Part shown: piece by piece, positions 1 to 9,401 of the stretch
Layout: every line of letters begins with the position of its first letter
Numbering within the stretch: the first letter of the stretch is position 1
Assembly: GCA_964615935.1 (NCBI GenBank)
Contig: CAZTTG010000036.1
Span: forward strand, 1-56,011
DNA from: CAZTTG01 sp964615935
GTDB lineage: Bacteria; Planctomycetota; UBA1135; GCA-002686595
DNA length: 56,011 bases
Direction: 5' to 3'
Made by a program: the position numbers and the translations under genes
Notes under the pieces: model-generated
Database searches by the model: none
The model's input: the letters and a program-made list of their open reading frames with translations, nothing else
Told to the model about the DNA's origin: nothing

Positions 1-1
1 C

Positions 2-76
2 ACGCGCGTGGCGGCTGGGGAGTATGTGGCGGAGATTGCGCGGGCTCGGTATCGTGCGCGTCCGCACGGCCCATGA
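2..76 (+). CDS. C-terminal tail of an unidentified gene (5' end outside the window)
   Basis: The frame beginning at base 2 is open and ends at a TGA at 74-76. That stop overlaps the ATG of the TonB receptor gene by the usual 4-base ATGA junction. The last residues read VAEIARARYRARPHGP, a plausible basic C-terminus. The translational overlap suggests co-transcription with the receptor, so this may be a partner in uptake or its regulation. Only 24 residues are visible and no family can be named. Confidence 0.4.
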   Translation, partial: TRVAAGEYVAEIARARYRARPHGP

Positions 77-2208
77 GCAAGCCCCCCCTCCTCCTCGCGC
101 CTCCGATCCTGCTGGCGTTCCTCGCCACCGGCCTCGAGGCTCAGGACCCCCCCACCGACACCGCACGCGCCGAGGAGACCCGGGAGGAGACCCCGCTCCT
201 CCCGACGACCGTCGTCACGGCGCGCAAGTGGCCCGAGGATCCCGAGAAGCTGCCCCAGAGCCTCTTCGTGCTGGACGAGTCGGCCCTCGGCGAGGCCGGC
301 ATCGCCACCGTTCGGGATGCGTCGCTGCGGGTTCCCAACCTCCTCCTCACCGAGTTCTCGTCCCGGCGCCTCAGCTTCCCGACCCTGCGCGGCATTGGCT
401 CCGGCCAGGGCGACCCGGCCGTCACCACCTACATCGGCGGCGTGCCACAGCTCACGACCAGCAGCACCAACATCCCCCTCATCGACGTGGAGCGCGTCGA
501 GTTCCTGCGCGGGCCGCAGAGCACGCTCTACGGGCGCAACGCGCTGGGCGGCGTCATCCACGTCGTTCCCAAGCTCCCCGGCGGCACGACCGAGGCCGAG
601 GGCAGCCTCGAGCTCGGCAACCACGACCTGCGCGAGCTCCAGCTCTCCGCCGGCGGCCCGGTGCACGGGGACGGGCTCCTCATGCGGGTGGCCGCCATGC
701 ACACCCGGCGCGATGGCTACACCACCAACGATTACACCGGGAACCGGGTGGATCACCGCGACTCCTTCTTCGGCCGGGCCTCCATGCTCTGGTTCCCGGG
801 AGACCGGTGGGAGGTCCAGCTCGCGATCCACGGCGAGCGCTCGCGCGACGGCGGCTTCGTCCTCTCCGACCTGGAGGGCCTGCGCCAGCGGCCGCACCAC
901 ATCGACCAGGACTTCGAGGGCGAGGCCCGTCGGGACATCCTCGCCCCTTCGCTCAGCTGGACCTGGTACGGCGACGACCTCGAGCTCACCTCGATCAGCG
1001 GCTACCAGGACTGGGAGATCCACGAGTCCTCGGACTTCGACTTCTCCAGCCAGGACTGGGTGCGGCGCACCACCGACGAGTCCCAGCGCTACTTCAACCA
1101 GGAGCTCCGCGCCTCCTCGCCGGAGGAGGAGGACGCCGCCTGGAGGTGGCTCCTGGGGCTGAACTACTTCTCCGCCGACTCCTGGAGGGCGGCCGCCAAC
1201 GAGTTCCGGGTGGACGAGGGCGGCGGCCCGCCTCCCCGCGCGCCAGCCGGCACGGACGTCAGCGAGGGGGACTTCGACGACTGGGGGCTGGCGGCCTTCG
1301 GACAGGCCACCATCGCCCTGGCCGAGGACCTCGATCTGGGCCTGGGGCTGCGCCTGGATCACGAGGCCAAGACGGCCGATCTGAGCCGGCACTTCGAGGG
1401 CGGCCGGAGCTCGCCGGGCCGCCAGTCGACGCACGGGTCGGAGGAGTACGACGAGGTCCTGCCGCAGGTCAGCCTGGCCTGGCAGGCGGCCGAGAACGTC
1501 CTGGCCTATGCGCGGGCCGCCCAGGGCTTCAAGGCCGGGGGCTTCAACCTCGCCGCGCCCTCCGACCAGCACGCCTTCGGGCCCGAGAGTAGCTGGACCT
1601 GGGAGGTGGGCGCCAAGAGCGCCTGGCTCGAGGAGCGCCTGCGCCTGAAGGCCGCGCTCTTCTACGTCGACTGGCGGGACATGCAGCTCTCCCTCTTCGA
1701 CTCCACCGTCGGCGGCTACGTCGACAACGCCGGCGCGGCGACCAGCCGGGGATTCGAGCTCGAGCTGGAGGGCGAGCCCCGCGACGGCCTGGCGCTCTTC
1801 GGGGGTTTCGGGTACACCGACGCGCGCTTCGAGGAGTACGTGGACCCCTTCGGCGCCAACGTGGGCGGCAACACCCTGGCCTTCGCGCCCCGGACCACCG
1901 GGAGCCTGGGGGCTCGCCTCAGCGGCGGACCGGGCGAGGAGGATCGCTGGTCCCTGCAGGCCTCGCTGGTCAACGTGGGCACCTTCTACTACGACGCCGG
2001 CAACCGCGAGAGCGAGAGCTACTCCCTGCTCGATCTCCGCGCGGGCGTGGAGGGCACGCACTGGAGGTTCGACCTCTGGGTGCGCAACGCCCTGGACGAG
2101 GACTACGTGCCGGTGGCCTTCCAGCCCAACCCCCTCGATCCCGCGGCCTTCGTCGGCGAGAGCGGCGCCCCGCTGACCTTCGGCGTCTCGCTGTCGGCCG
2201 GCTTCTGA
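73..2208 (+). CDS. TonB-dependent outer-membrane receptor
   Basis: This 711-residue protein is an outer-membrane gated beta-barrel that would import a ligand using TonB/ExbBD energy. It has an N-terminal signal peptide (residues about 1-23, cleavage near GLEAQ) and a TonB-box-like segment TTVVTARK near residue 45. A plug domain follows, with the typical VERVEFLRGPQSTLYGRNA stretch around residues 138-156, and then a long barrel rich in alternating aromatic and acidic strands that ends in Phe. Length and order fit the family. The ATG overlaps the stop of the upstream gene, which supports this start. The substrate cannot be read from sequence; siderophore, vitamin B12, sugar or other ligands are all possible. 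The next gene is convergent 17 bases away, so the receptor ends its transcription unit. Confidence 0.95.
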   Translation: MSKPPLLLAPPILLAFLATGLEAQDPPTDTARAEETREETPLLPTTVVTARKWPEDPEKLPQSLFVLDESALGEAGIATVRDASLRVPNLLLTEFSSRRLSFPTLRGIGSGQGDPAVTTYIGGVPQLTTSSTNIPLIDVERVEFLRGPQSTLYGRNALGGVIHVVPKLPGGTTEAEGSLELGNHDLRELQLSAGGPVHGDGLLMRVAAMHTRRDGYTTNDYTGNRVDHRDSFFGRASMLWFPGDRWEVQLAIHGERSRDGGFVLSDLEGLRQRPHHIDQDFEGEARRDILAPSLSWTWYGDDLELTSISGYQDWEIHESSDFDFSSQDWVRRTTDESQRYFNQELRASSPEEEDAAWRWLLGLNYFSADSWRAAANEFRVDEGGGPPPRAPAGTDVSEGDFDDWGLAAFGQATIALAEDLDLGLGLRLDHEAKTADLSRHFEGGRSSPGRQSTHGSEEYDEVLPQVSLAWQAAENVLAYARAAQGFKAGGFNLAAPSDQHAFGPESSWTWEVGAKSAWLEERLRLKAALFYVDWRDMQLSLFDSTVGGYVDNAGAATSRGFELELEGEPRDGLALFGGFGYTDARFEEYVDPFGANVGGNTLAFAPRTTGSLGARLSGGPGEEDRWSLQASLVNVGTFYYDAGNRESESYSLLDLRAGVEGTHWRFDLWVRNALDEDYVPVAFQPNPLDPAAFVGESGAPLTFGVSLSAGF

Positions 2209-2225
2209 GGGCCGCCCGAGCGCCC

Positions 2226-5200
2226 TCAGCCCTCCCGACCGAGGACCGCCAGGGGCGCGCCGCGCAGGGCCAGGCGGGTGGCCAGTCCGACCCACAGCAG
2301 GCCCCCGAGCAGCATCCCGCCGAGCAGGAGGATCACCGGCGCGGCGGGGGGATACCCGGCGCCGCGGAGCATGGGGACGGTCGCGACCAGCGCCGCCAGC
2401 GCGCCGCCGGCCGTTCCGGCGAGGAGCAGGATCGCGTGCTCGAGCAGGAGCAGGCCGCGGATCCTCCTCGCGGCGAAGCCGATCGCGGCGAGAGCCGCCA
2501 GCTCGCCCCGGCGCTCGGCGACGTTGCGCAGCACGACCACCCCCAGGCCGGCGCTGCCGAGCAGCAGACCCAGCCCCCCCAGAACCTGGAAGACGATCAG
2601 GTACGCGTTCTGGACCGAGCCCAGCTCGGCCAAGCGGCTCGTGGCGAGCACCAGCTCGAGGCCGTCGTCCTCGCGCTCGCGCATCATTTCGGCCGCCAGC
2701 TCGTCGGCCTCCGCCAGGGGAGCATCCACCAGGAACATGCGATAGCCCGCCTCCGAGGGGAAGCGCTCCCGGAACCGGCTCTCGTCGACGATCAGGTCCC
2801 CCTGGAGGATCGATCCCGCCAGCGCGCCGACGATGCGCACCTCGAAGGTCCGTCCGCGCTCGTCAACGTAGGACAGCGAATCGCCGAGGCCGCGGTGCAG
2901 GGACCAGGTCAGGCTGGCCTCGTCGCCGATGGCCGGCACCACCTCCGGATCCGAGGCGTCGGCGAGCGAGAGCCAGGGATTCGCCTCCCCGCCCGCGAGG
3001 GTCTCGGCGAAGGCGAAGGCGCCGCGCCGGGCGAGCTCCTCGGGGCGGACCCCCAGGAGGCGCGGCTGCTGAGGCCGGTTCAGGTTGAGGCAGCTCGCGT
3101 CGTCGCCGTCGCGCACGCGCAGCGGCACGACCGACACCTCGGGGGGCTGGTCCTCGATGAGCCTGAGCTCCGCCCGGGTGCCCTCGGTCGCGCGGTCCGG
3201 GACGACCGCGAGGGAGGAGCGCCCCACCAGCGCGAAGCCCCCGGTGCCGGAGAGTCGAGCCAGCGGGTCCGCCGGGGCGACCTTGCGGTGCGCGCCCACG
3301 ACGATCACCAGGAAGGAGCCGCAGGCCAGCAGGGCGATCGCCGCCAGGCTCCGCGCCGGACGCCGCGCTGCGTGGCTCCACGCCAGGCCGCCCAGCGAGC
3401 GGAAGGCCGCCGCCCGGCCCTCTCCCCGACCGAGCAGCGCGAAGCGCCCGGCGGCGAGCGCGCCGGCCAGCGCCAGGACGCCCGCCAGGAAGGACGCCAG
3501 CGGCCTCGCGGGGCCCGAGGCCAGCATCCCCCGGATCAGCACCGCTCCCGCCGCGAGGAGGAAGACCAGCGCGGCGATCCCGAACGAGCGCCTCCGCCTC
3601 CCGGCGCCCGGGATCTCGATTCCGGCGCGCTGGGCCAGGAGATCCACCGCGGGCAGCGCGGCCCGGCGGCGCAGGGCGATCCACGCGCACGCCAGGGCGA
3701 CCAGGAAGGCGCACGCGCCCCCCAGCAGCACGCTCGAGGGCCGCGCGTGGAAGACGAGGGTCGAGCTGGCGACGGCCTCCCTCCAGATCGAGCCCAGGGC
3801 GAGGATCAGCAGCCGCGCGTAGCCGACGCCCGCCACGGCGCCCAGCGCCGATCCGACGAGGGCCAGGGCGGCGCCCTCGGCGAGCAGCAGCCGGCGCACC
3901 GCGCCCGGTCGGAAGCCGAGCGAGAGCAGGGTGCCGATCTCCGCCGAGCGCTGCAGCGCGCTCAGGGCCAGCAGCAGGCCGACGAGCAGGAAGGCGGACG
4001 CCATCAGGAAAAAGGAGAGTCCCAGGAAGAGGCCGCCGAAGTCGGTGGCCGGAGCGCTGGCGGCGAGGGCGGGGCCCCGCAGGTCCCGGAACGACAGGCC
4101 CAGGGCCGCCGGATCGACGGCCTGGCGGAGCCCGGCGAGGAGCTCTTCGCCGTCCTCGCGGGCGAAGCGCACCGCCGTCATCGAGCCGAAGCGCTCGCTG
4201 CCCCAGAGCTCCATGCCGGCCGCCAGGGTGACGAAGGCCTTGGGAGTCCCCCCGTGCTCGTTCCACCACTCCTCGTCGCGATCGCGGATCCGGGAGAGAT
4301 CGATGGGAACGCCCGGGTCCCACTGGCTGCAGCTCTCGCTCCCGGCCAGCCCCGGGAAGGGCGGCATCAGCTCCCGATCGGCGGCCAGGCCCTCGACCGG
4401 CACGACCCCGCGGATCGCGAGCGCGCGCGATTCCAGGGTCAGCTCCTGGTGGGGACCGAGGGTCCAGTAGCTCAGCTCCAGCGAGTCACTGACGCCGGCC
4501 GCCAGCTCCTCCGCCAGCCACTCGTTGATGACGATCTCGTCCTCGCGCGTGTCCGCCGGGAGGACCGCCTGCCACGGCTCGACGCCCCCTTCGCGCCTCG
4601 CCGAGGTGGCCGGACCGAGGGCCGAGATCAGGGAGTAGGGGACGCTGCGCTCGCCGACGCGCAGCTCGTTCGCCAGCCAGGTGAAGACGCCCATGGCGCG
4701 CCCTCCCGATCGCGCGAGGCCTTCGACGAGCTCGGGGTCGAGGAGGATCCTCTCACTGGCGAGCTCCAGGGCGTCGGAGCCGGTCAGCTCGCGAACCCGC
4801 AGCCCGGCGAGGTCGAGGCTCCAGCACCTGCGCAGCGCGGCCTCGACCGCCTCGATCCCCTCGAAGCCGGTCCCCCCGACGAGGCACAGATTCGCCCGCT
4901 CGAGGACACCCAGGCGGGACTGGAGGTCCGGGAGCGACACCAGGGCGGTATGCGGAGGGGTCTGCCTCACCGTCAGGTCGAAGCGCCCGAGCTCGTCATC
5001 CGACAGGATGCGCGCCACCTGGAGGGGGAGGGCGGGCGGCACGCCCGGTTTGCCGACGAGCACCGCCTCGCTCGATCCCGGCCCGAAGTCCTCGACCCGC
5101 AGCACGATCCGGTCGCCCACCTCCGCCCGCAGCCTGCTCGCCAGGGGCTGGTTGAGATGGACCTCGCCGGTCGCCGGCGGATCGGGCCGGCTCGTCCCGG

Positions 5201-5573
5201 GCGCGAGCGCGCAGAAGCGCCGGTCGACGCCCAGCACCTGGACGTCCAGGGCCCGGCGGCTCCCACCGGAGGCCGAGGCGATGCCGCGCAGCATGAGGGC
5301 GGGAGCGACGATCGGCTCGTCGGGCTCCCCCCCCAGCTCCTGGGCCACGGCCTCGGCCAGCGCGCTGCGGAACAGGCGCGGGCCCGAGGCCAGGGCGAGG
5401 TCCGCGCGTCCGATGCGCTGCCGGGCCTGCCCGGCCAGGCTGTGGCGCACGGAGTCGCCGACCAGCAGGGCTCCCGTCAGCACGGCCGATCCCACGGCCA
5501 CCCCCAGCAGGGTGCCGACGTGCGTCCACCGGAAGTGCGCGAGGCCGCGCAGGACCAGGTGCGAGCGCCTCAT
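2226..5573 (-). CDS. Large FtsX/MacB-type ABC transporter permease
   Basis: This 1115-residue inner-membrane protein carries two FtsX-like permease units. A first TM helix follows the start (HVGTLLGVAVGSAVLTGALL). A long periplasmic MacB_PCD-like domain follows, then a cluster of TM helices around residues 510-760, a second periplasmic domain, and a final TM block at the C-terminus. This architecture belongs to lipoprotein or macrolide/peptide exporter-type (LolCE/MacB-like) permeases that act mechanically rather than by classical translocation. The chosen ATG at 5573 overlaps the stop of the ATPase gene by 4 bases (ATGA) and precedes the first TM; a longer upstream reading is only a shadow of the ATPase gene. 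It forms an operon with the ATPase and a glycosyltransferase. The cargo is unknown. Confidence 0.9.
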   Translation of the reverse strand: MRRSHLVLRGLAHFRWTHVGTLLGVAVGSAVLTGALLVGDSVRHSLAGQARQRIGRADLALASGPRLFRSALAEAVAQELGGEPDEPIVAPALMLRGIASASGGSRRALDVQVLGVDRRFCALAPGTSRPDPPATGEVHLNQPLASRLRAEVGDRIVLRVEDFGPGSSEAVLVGKPGVPPALPLQVARILSDDELGRFDLTVRQTPPHTALVSLPDLQSRLGVLERANLCLVGGTGFEGIEAVEAALRRCWSLDLAGLRVRELTGSDALELASERILLDPELVEGLARSGGRAMGVFTWLANELRVGERSVPYSLISALGPATSARREGGVEPWQAVLPADTREDEIVINEWLAEELAAGVSDSLELSYWTLGPHQELTLESRALAIRGVVPVEGLAADRELMPPFPGLAGSESCSQWDPGVPIDLSRIRDRDEEWWNEHGGTPKAFVTLAAGMELWGSERFGSMTAVRFAREDGEELLAGLRQAVDPAALGLSFRDLRGPALAASAPATDFGGLFLGLSFFLMASAFLLVGLLLALSALQRSAEIGTLLSLGFRPGAVRRLLLAEGAALALVGSALGAVAGVGYARLLILALGSIWREAVASSTLVFHARPSSVLLGGACAFLVALACAWIALRRRAALPAVDLLAQRAGIEIPGAGRRRRSFGIAALVFLLAAGAVLIRGMLASGPARPLASFLAGVLALAGALAAGRFALLGRGEGRAAAFRSLGGLAWSHAARRPARSLAAIALLACGSFLVIVVGAHRKVAPADPLARLSGTGGFALVGRSSLAVVPDRATEGTRAELRLIEDQPPEVSVVPLRVRDGDDASCLNLNRPQQPRLLGVRPEELARRGAFAFAETLAGGEANPWLSLADASDPEVVPAIGDEASLTWSLHRGLGDSLSYVDERGRTFEVRIVGALAGSILQGDLIVDESRFRERFPSEAGYRMFLVDAPLAEADELAAEMMREREDDGLELVLATSRLAELGSVQNAYLIVFQVLGGLGLLLGSAGLGVVVLRNVAERRGELAALAAIGFAARRIRGLLLLEHAILLLAGTAGGALAALVATVPMLRGAGYPPAAPVILLLGGMLLGGLLWVGLATRLALRGAPLAVLGREG

Positions 5574-6280
5574 GACGGCCGCGGCAGGGGGTGGAGCCGG
5601 CCGCCGCGGAGCTCCAGGACCCGGCCCATCCGGCCGGCCACCGGCTCCGCGTGGGTGACCACCAGGAGCGAGACGCCCAGCTCGTCGCCCAGCTCGCACA
5701 TGAGATCGACCAGCTCGTCCGCCGTCCGGGCGTCCAGGGATCCCGTGGGCTCGTCGGCGAGGAGCAGGCGCGGCCCGTTGATCAGCGCCCGAACCGCGGC
5801 GACGCGCTGTCGCTCGCCCCCGGACAGTCTTCCCGGTCGGTGGGCCAGCCGCTCCCCCAGCCCGACGCGGGCGCACAGCTCCCGGGCCCGGGCCTCGGCG
5901 TCGCCGCGACCGGGAGGCTGCCAGCCGGCGAGGGTCGGAAGCAGGACGTTCTCGAGCACCGTGCACTGCGGCAGGAGGTGGTGGTCCTGGAACACCAGAC
6001 CCAGCTCCCGGTTCCGCAGGGCGGCCAGCTCGTCGGCATCGAGCTCGGCGAGGTCACGGCCGTCGAACGCGACCCGGCCGGAGGTGGCCGGACACAGCCC
6101 GCCGGCGACGTGCAGGAGGGTGCTCTTGCCGGAGCCCGAGGGGCCGACGATGGCGACCGACTCTCCGGCCCCGACGCGGAGGTCGACCCCCTCCAGCACC
6201 GACAGGTGGGGCTGGTCGGGGCCGGCCTCGTAGCGCTTCACGAGACCCTCGATCTCCAGGAGCACGGGCTCGTCCGTCAT
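5570..6280 (-). CDS. ABC transporter ATP-binding protein, LolD/MacB type
   Basis: This 236-residue cytoplasmic ATPase energises the adjacent FtsX-like permease. Walker A GPSGSGKST lies near residue 45, the Q-loop in GLVFQDHHLLPQ, the signature LSGGERQRVA near residue 150 and Walker B LLLADEPTG near residue 170. The switch His is in LLVVTHAEP. Length and spacing match the LolD/MacB/FtsE group. The gene overlaps both neighbours by 4 bases, with the glycosyltransferase upstream and the permease downstream, so all three are probably translated in tandem from one transcript. Confidence 0.95.
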   Translation of the reverse strand: MTDEPVLLEIEGLVKRYEAGPDQPHLSVLEGVDLRVGAGESVAIVGPSGSGKSTLLHVAGGLCPATSGRVAFDGRDLAELDADELAALRNRELGLVFQDHHLLPQCTVLENVLLPTLAGWQPPGRGDAEARARELCARVGLGERLAHRPGRLSGGERQRVAAVRALINGPRLLLADEPTGSLDARTADELVDLMCELGDELGVSLLVVTHAEPVAGRMGRVLELRGGRLHPLPRPS

Positions 6281-7593
6281 TGCGCTTCTCCCCCCTTATT
6301 CGAGTCGGCGAACTCGAGGAGCAGGGCCTCCACCTCCCGCGCCATGCGATCGGCGGTGAAGTGCGAGCGGACGGCTCGCTGCCCCTGCTCTCCCAGCCGC
6401 CGGGCCCTGGGCTCGTCGAGGAGCAGCTCCTCGATCGCCTCGGCCAGGGCCTGGAGATCGTCCGGCTCGCACAGGACCCCGCCGCCGGTGGCCTCGATGA
6501 TCTCCGGGAAGGCCGCGTGACGCGGCTGGACGACCGGCACGCCGGCGGCCATGGCCTCCAGGACGTAGAGGCCGAAGGACTCGTCCGCCGCGGCGGGGAC
6601 CGACATCACCGTGAGGGACCCCAGCAGCTCCCGCTTCGCCTCGGGCCCGATGTCGGGCCGGAGCTCGGCGTCCTCGCCCAGGCCGGCCTCGTCCAGCCTC
6701 CGCCGTTGCGCCTCGACCAGCGCTCGATCCTCGGGGCGCACCACCCCGGCGGCGCGCAGCGCGAGGTCGGGGACGCGCCCCCTCTCGCGCAGCAGGACGT
6801 AGGCCCCCACCAGGAGGGGAAGACCCTTGTCCTCGCACATGCGGGCCAGGAAGCCCAGGGTGGGTCGAGCGGGCGCGCGACGCGGCTCCGCCGCCCCCAG
6901 ATCCTCGGCATCCAGTCCGTTCAGGACCACCCCGACGCGATCCGCCGCCAGCCCCAGCCTGCCGGCCATCCGATCGGCGTAGCTCCGGCTGACCGCGATG
7001 AAGGCGTCCACGTCTCGGGCCCGCTCGCGCAGGGTCTGCCAGGCGATCCCGCGCTGGGGCTCGGGGAGGGAGTCGAGATAGGGCTCCTCGCCCTGCAGGG
7101 TGCAGGCCAGGGTGGCGCCGGTCCGCTCCTTCAGGCTCCGGGCCACGCCCACCAGGAGCGCGTTGGACAGGAGGATCGCGTCGGGGCGCTCCTCCTGCGC
7201 GCACTGTGCCGCCAGCTTCTCGACCGCCGGCCCCAGGCGGCCCTGCTCTCCCTGCAGCATGGAGATGGTCATCTCCCCCAGGAAGACGGGATCGGTGGAG
7301 CCGGAGCGCCGCGAGATCCAGCGCAGCAGCCGCGGCGAGTCGAGCAGGCTGGCGAGGGGGCGCGGGATGAGGCGAGAGGCCGGGAGCCTGTGTTGGAGGT
7401 ACAGGTTGACCGCGCCCATGTGGATGAGCGCCTCCTCCGGCGCGCTCGCGTCCTCCGGGAAGGAGGGCAGGTACATCGGCACCAGGGACACCTGGTGTCC
7501 CCGCGCGCGCAGCGCCCGCACGAGGGTCCGGTCGCGCAGGCAGGTCCCGCAGTAGAAGCTCCCGGTCCCGGGGGTGAGGTGCACGATCCGCAT
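6277..7593 (-). CDS. Glycosyltransferase, GT4-like (GT-B fold)
   Basis: This 438-residue protein has the two-Rossmann GT-B layout of family 4 glycosyltransferases. The N-terminus is MRIVHLTPGTGSFYCGTCL with a glycine-rich acceptor loop. The C-terminal donor-binding region carries the EX7E-like stretch ESFGLYVLEAMAAG followed by GVPVVQPRHAAFPEI. It would transfer a nucleotide-activated sugar to a glycan or lipid acceptor at the inner face of the membrane. The gene is first in a three-gene operon with an ABC ATPase and FtsX-type permease, so glycan or envelope-component export is plausible. The donor sugar is not predictable. The divergent spacer to the next gene contains the promoter. Confidence 0.9.
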   Translation of the reverse strand: MRIVHLTPGTGSFYCGTCLRDRTLVRALRARGHQVSLVPMYLPSFPEDASAPEEALIHMGAVNLYLQHRLPASRLIPRPLASLLDSPRLLRWISRRSGSTDPVFLGEMTISMLQGEQGRLGPAVEKLAAQCAQEERPDAILLSNALLVGVARSLKERTGATLACTLQGEEPYLDSLPEPQRGIAWQTLRERARDVDAFIAVSRSYADRMAGRLGLAADRVGVVLNGLDAEDLGAAEPRRAPARPTLGFLARMCEDKGLPLLVGAYVLLRERGRVPDLALRAAGVVRPEDRALVEAQRRRLDEAGLGEDAELRPDIGPEAKRELLGSLTVMSVPAAADESFGLYVLEAMAAGVPVVQPRHAAFPEIIEATGGGVLCEPDDLQALAEAIEELLLDEPRARRLGEQGQRAVRSHFTADRMAREVEALLLEFADSNKGGEAQ

Positions 7594-7699
7594 GGTGGCT
7601 GGGCCGTGCGCTCTTTGTACCAGCTACGGAGGGTGCCCGCACCGAATCCCGACCGGGCGGGCCGGATCCGCGCACGGCCGTGGACCTGCCACCCGCGAG

Positions 7700-7711
7700 G
7701 ATCGTACGATC
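7700..7711. promoter_or_regulatory. 12-bp perfect palindrome in a divergent spacer
   Basis: The sequence GATCGTACGATC is its own reverse complement. It sits in the 159-bp spacer between the glycosyltransferase operon (minus) and the NAD(P)H oxidoreductase (plus), 41 bases upstream of the latter's start. Position and symmetry suit a regulator-binding site, but no regulator is encoded nearby and a palindrome of this size can arise by chance. Confidence 0.25.
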
Positions 7712-7752
7712 TCCCGACTCCAGAGCCACTGCGCAGCCGGAAGGGACCGGAC

Positions 7753-8331
7753 GTGAAGCACCTCATCATCTACAGCCATCCGAACCCGAAGAGCTTCAAC
7801 CACGCGATCCTCGAGACCTACGAGGTCGCCCTGAAGGAGGCGGGCCACGAGGTCCGCGTACGCGACCTCTACGCCGATGCCTTCGATCCGGTCCTGAAGG
7901 GCGAGGAGCTCGCGATCATGGCCGAGGGGAAGATCCCCGAGGCCATGAAGGGGGAGCAGGCCCACGTCGCCTGGGCCGACGTCCTGACCTTCGTCTACCC
8001 CCTCTGGTGGGCCGGCCCGCCGGCGATCGCGAAGGGCTACCTGGACCGCGTCTTCAGCGCGGGCTTCGCCTACACCTTCGGCCCGGACGGCCTGGTGCGC
8101 CTGCTCTCCGACAAGCAGGTGGCCACGATCGTGACCATCGGCGACACCATGGAGAACTACGGAGAGAAGGGCTTTTTCAAGGCCATGGATCTCCTGATGG
8201 ACGAGATCACCTTCGACTTCTCCGGCATCCGCCCCATCTGGCACAAGTACTTCGGCTCCGTGCCGCTCGCGTCGGACGACGAGCGCAAGCAGATGCTGGA
8301 GGAGGTGCGCGAGCTGGCGGCGGGGTTCTGA
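7753..8331 (+). CDS. Flavodoxin-fold NAD(P)H:quinone oxidoreductase
   Basis: This 192-residue soluble flavoprotein belongs to the NQO1/KefF/MdaB-like family, which makes two-electron quinone or electrophile reductions with NAD(P)H. The FMN/FAD phosphate loop SHPNPKSFNHAI is at residues about 7-18. The isoalloxazine-contact motif VYPLWWAGPPAIAKGYLDR is near residue 80, followed by FAYTFGPDG. The GTG start at 7753 is preceded by a GGAAGGG ribosome site; no in-frame ATG fits as well. A paralog of the same family lies at 47569-48183. The downstream lipoprotein gene starts 5 bases after its stop. Confidence 0.92.
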   Translation: MKHLIIYSHPNPKSFNHAILETYEVALKEAGHEVRVRDLYADAFDPVLKGEELAIMAEGKIPEAMKGEQAHVAWADVLTFVYPLWWAGPPAIAKGYLDRVFSAGFAYTFGPDGLVRLLSDKQVATIVTIGDTMENYGEKGFFKAMDLLMDEITFDFSGIRPIWHKYFGSVPLASDDERKQMLEEVRELAAGF

Positions 8332-8336
8332 GCCGG

Positions 8337-9212
8337 ATGGTGCGTGCCAGGAGCGCTCGTCGTTCGCGGCTCGCCCTGGCGGCGGCGGGCATGCTCTTCC
8401 TCGGCGCCGCCGGCTGCCGGTTCGGTGCCCCTGCGGACCGCGATCCCGCGCAGCTCGCGGTGGAGTTGTCCCGCCGGGTGGCGAGCCTCGAGGGGCTCGC
8501 GGCCGAGCCGGAGATCCGCCACCTGCTCGCCGGCTGCTCGGCGCCCCAGACCTGGGCGCTGGTCTCCTCCACCGCGAGCGAGCACTACGTGCACTTCTTC
8601 GAGCGGCGCGGGCGCTCCCCTCTCGAGCCGGTCTTCCGGGCCGCGCTCCACGTCGGACCGGGCGCGCGCGCGGAGCACACCCCGTTTCCCGCCCGGGCGC
8701 GCTTCCTGGACGCCGACGGCGAGGGCGCCGAGGAGCTGCTCCTCGTCTGCGACTCCTTCGCGGCCGACCGCGCCATGCAGTCCTTCCTGCTGTTCGCCCG
8801 CTGCGACGGCGGGTGGCAGGTGCACGTGGGCCCGCCCGTGGCCGGCGGGATCCGCCGGGAGCTCGGTGAGGTCGGGATCTACGCCGAGGACTTCATGCAG
8901 GCCGTTTCCTGGGGAGGCTCGCGCCACGACGTCCAGCCCCTCTCGAACGGCGGCGGCTGGCGCTTCCTTCCCCACCCGGACGGCGACGGCGCGCTCTTCC
9001 TGGCGAACGTCACCCTCCCCGAGGGCGAGGCCACCCACGCCCCGCACCGCCGCGCCGCCCTGGCCTGGCGTTTCCCCGAGGGCGGCTTCGAACGGGACCC
9101 CGCCTGGAACGGGGGCCGGATCTTCGCGACGCGCGAGCCCCTGAGCGGAGAGGAACTCCGAGAGTGGCTGGGGGGACTCACGGCCCGAGGCCCGGCTCCC
9201 GGGGACGGCTGA
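8337..9212 (+). CDS. Putative lipoprotein of unknown function
   Basis: This 291-residue protein has a short basic N-terminus, a hydrophobic core (LALAAAGMLFLGAAGC) and a lipobox-like AAGC at residues about 24-27, so it should be lipid-anchored in the periplasm or outer membrane. The mature part includes an acidic repeat-like segment LDADGEGAEELLLVCDSF that recalls FG-GAP/VCBS-type calcium loops, but I do not recognise a family. The ATG lies 5 bases after the oxidoreductase stop, suggesting co-transcription. The gene ends just before the low-G+C cassette island. Confidence 0.75.
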   Translation: MVRARSARRSRLALAAAGMLFLGAAGCRFGAPADRDPAQLAVELSRRVASLEGLAAEPEIRHLLAGCSAPQTWALVSSTASEHYVHFFERRGRSPLEPVFRAALHVGPGARAEHTPFPARARFLDADGEGAEELLLVCDSFAADRAMQSFLLFARCDGGWQVHVGPPVAGGIRRELGEVGIYAEDFMQAVSWGGSRHDVQPLSNGGGWRFLPHPDGDGALFLANVTLPEGEATHAPHRRAALAWRFPEGGFERDPAWNGGRIFATREPLSGEELREWLGGLTARGPAPGDG

Positions 9213-9337
9213 GGAAATCGGGCCTGATTCGTGAGATCGCACCGGTCGGGCGTACGTCGGCGCGGGCTTCGGCCCAGGAGCGCAGCATCTCGGCCTGCCC
9301 CTGGGCTCGCCAGGGCCGCTCCTCGATACGGCTGCCG
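9213..9337. other. Spacer between lipoprotein gene and cassette island
   Basis: No convincing gene is seen here. On the minus strand, immediately beyond the attC-like site, one frame is open and reads DGSRIEERPWRAQGQAEM, with coding-like composition, but it has no start near the site and no recognisable family. It may be a decayed remnant or simply high-G+C chance. Confidence 0.3.
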
Positions 9338-9401
9338 TCCTAACGGTTTGGCGTTCAGCGCGGCCGCGAAGCGGCCGTGCGTCTGAATCGCCTTGTCATG
9401 C
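9338..9401 (-). other. Integron attC-like recombination site 1
   Basis: Read on the minus strand, the element ends with GTTAGGA (6 of 7 matches to the GTTRRRY core) at 9344-9338 and begins with a degenerate inverse core GCATGAC at 9401-9395. Between them the arms GGCGATTCAG and CTGAACGCC pair except for one unpaired base, the extrahelical base expected in attC folds. They surround a strong stem CGGCCGC-TTC-GCGGCCG. The antitoxin stop codon lies inside the inverse core, as in compact cassettes. The size of 64 bp is normal for attC. The site is strikingly parallel to the one at 10103-10169. Confidence 0.7.

Noticed and set aside
2436..6233. 1265-residue plus-strand open frame
   Set aside because: It is an antisense shadow of the ABC permease and ATPase genes; its translation is low-complexity Arg/Gln/Ala-rich and lacks motifs.
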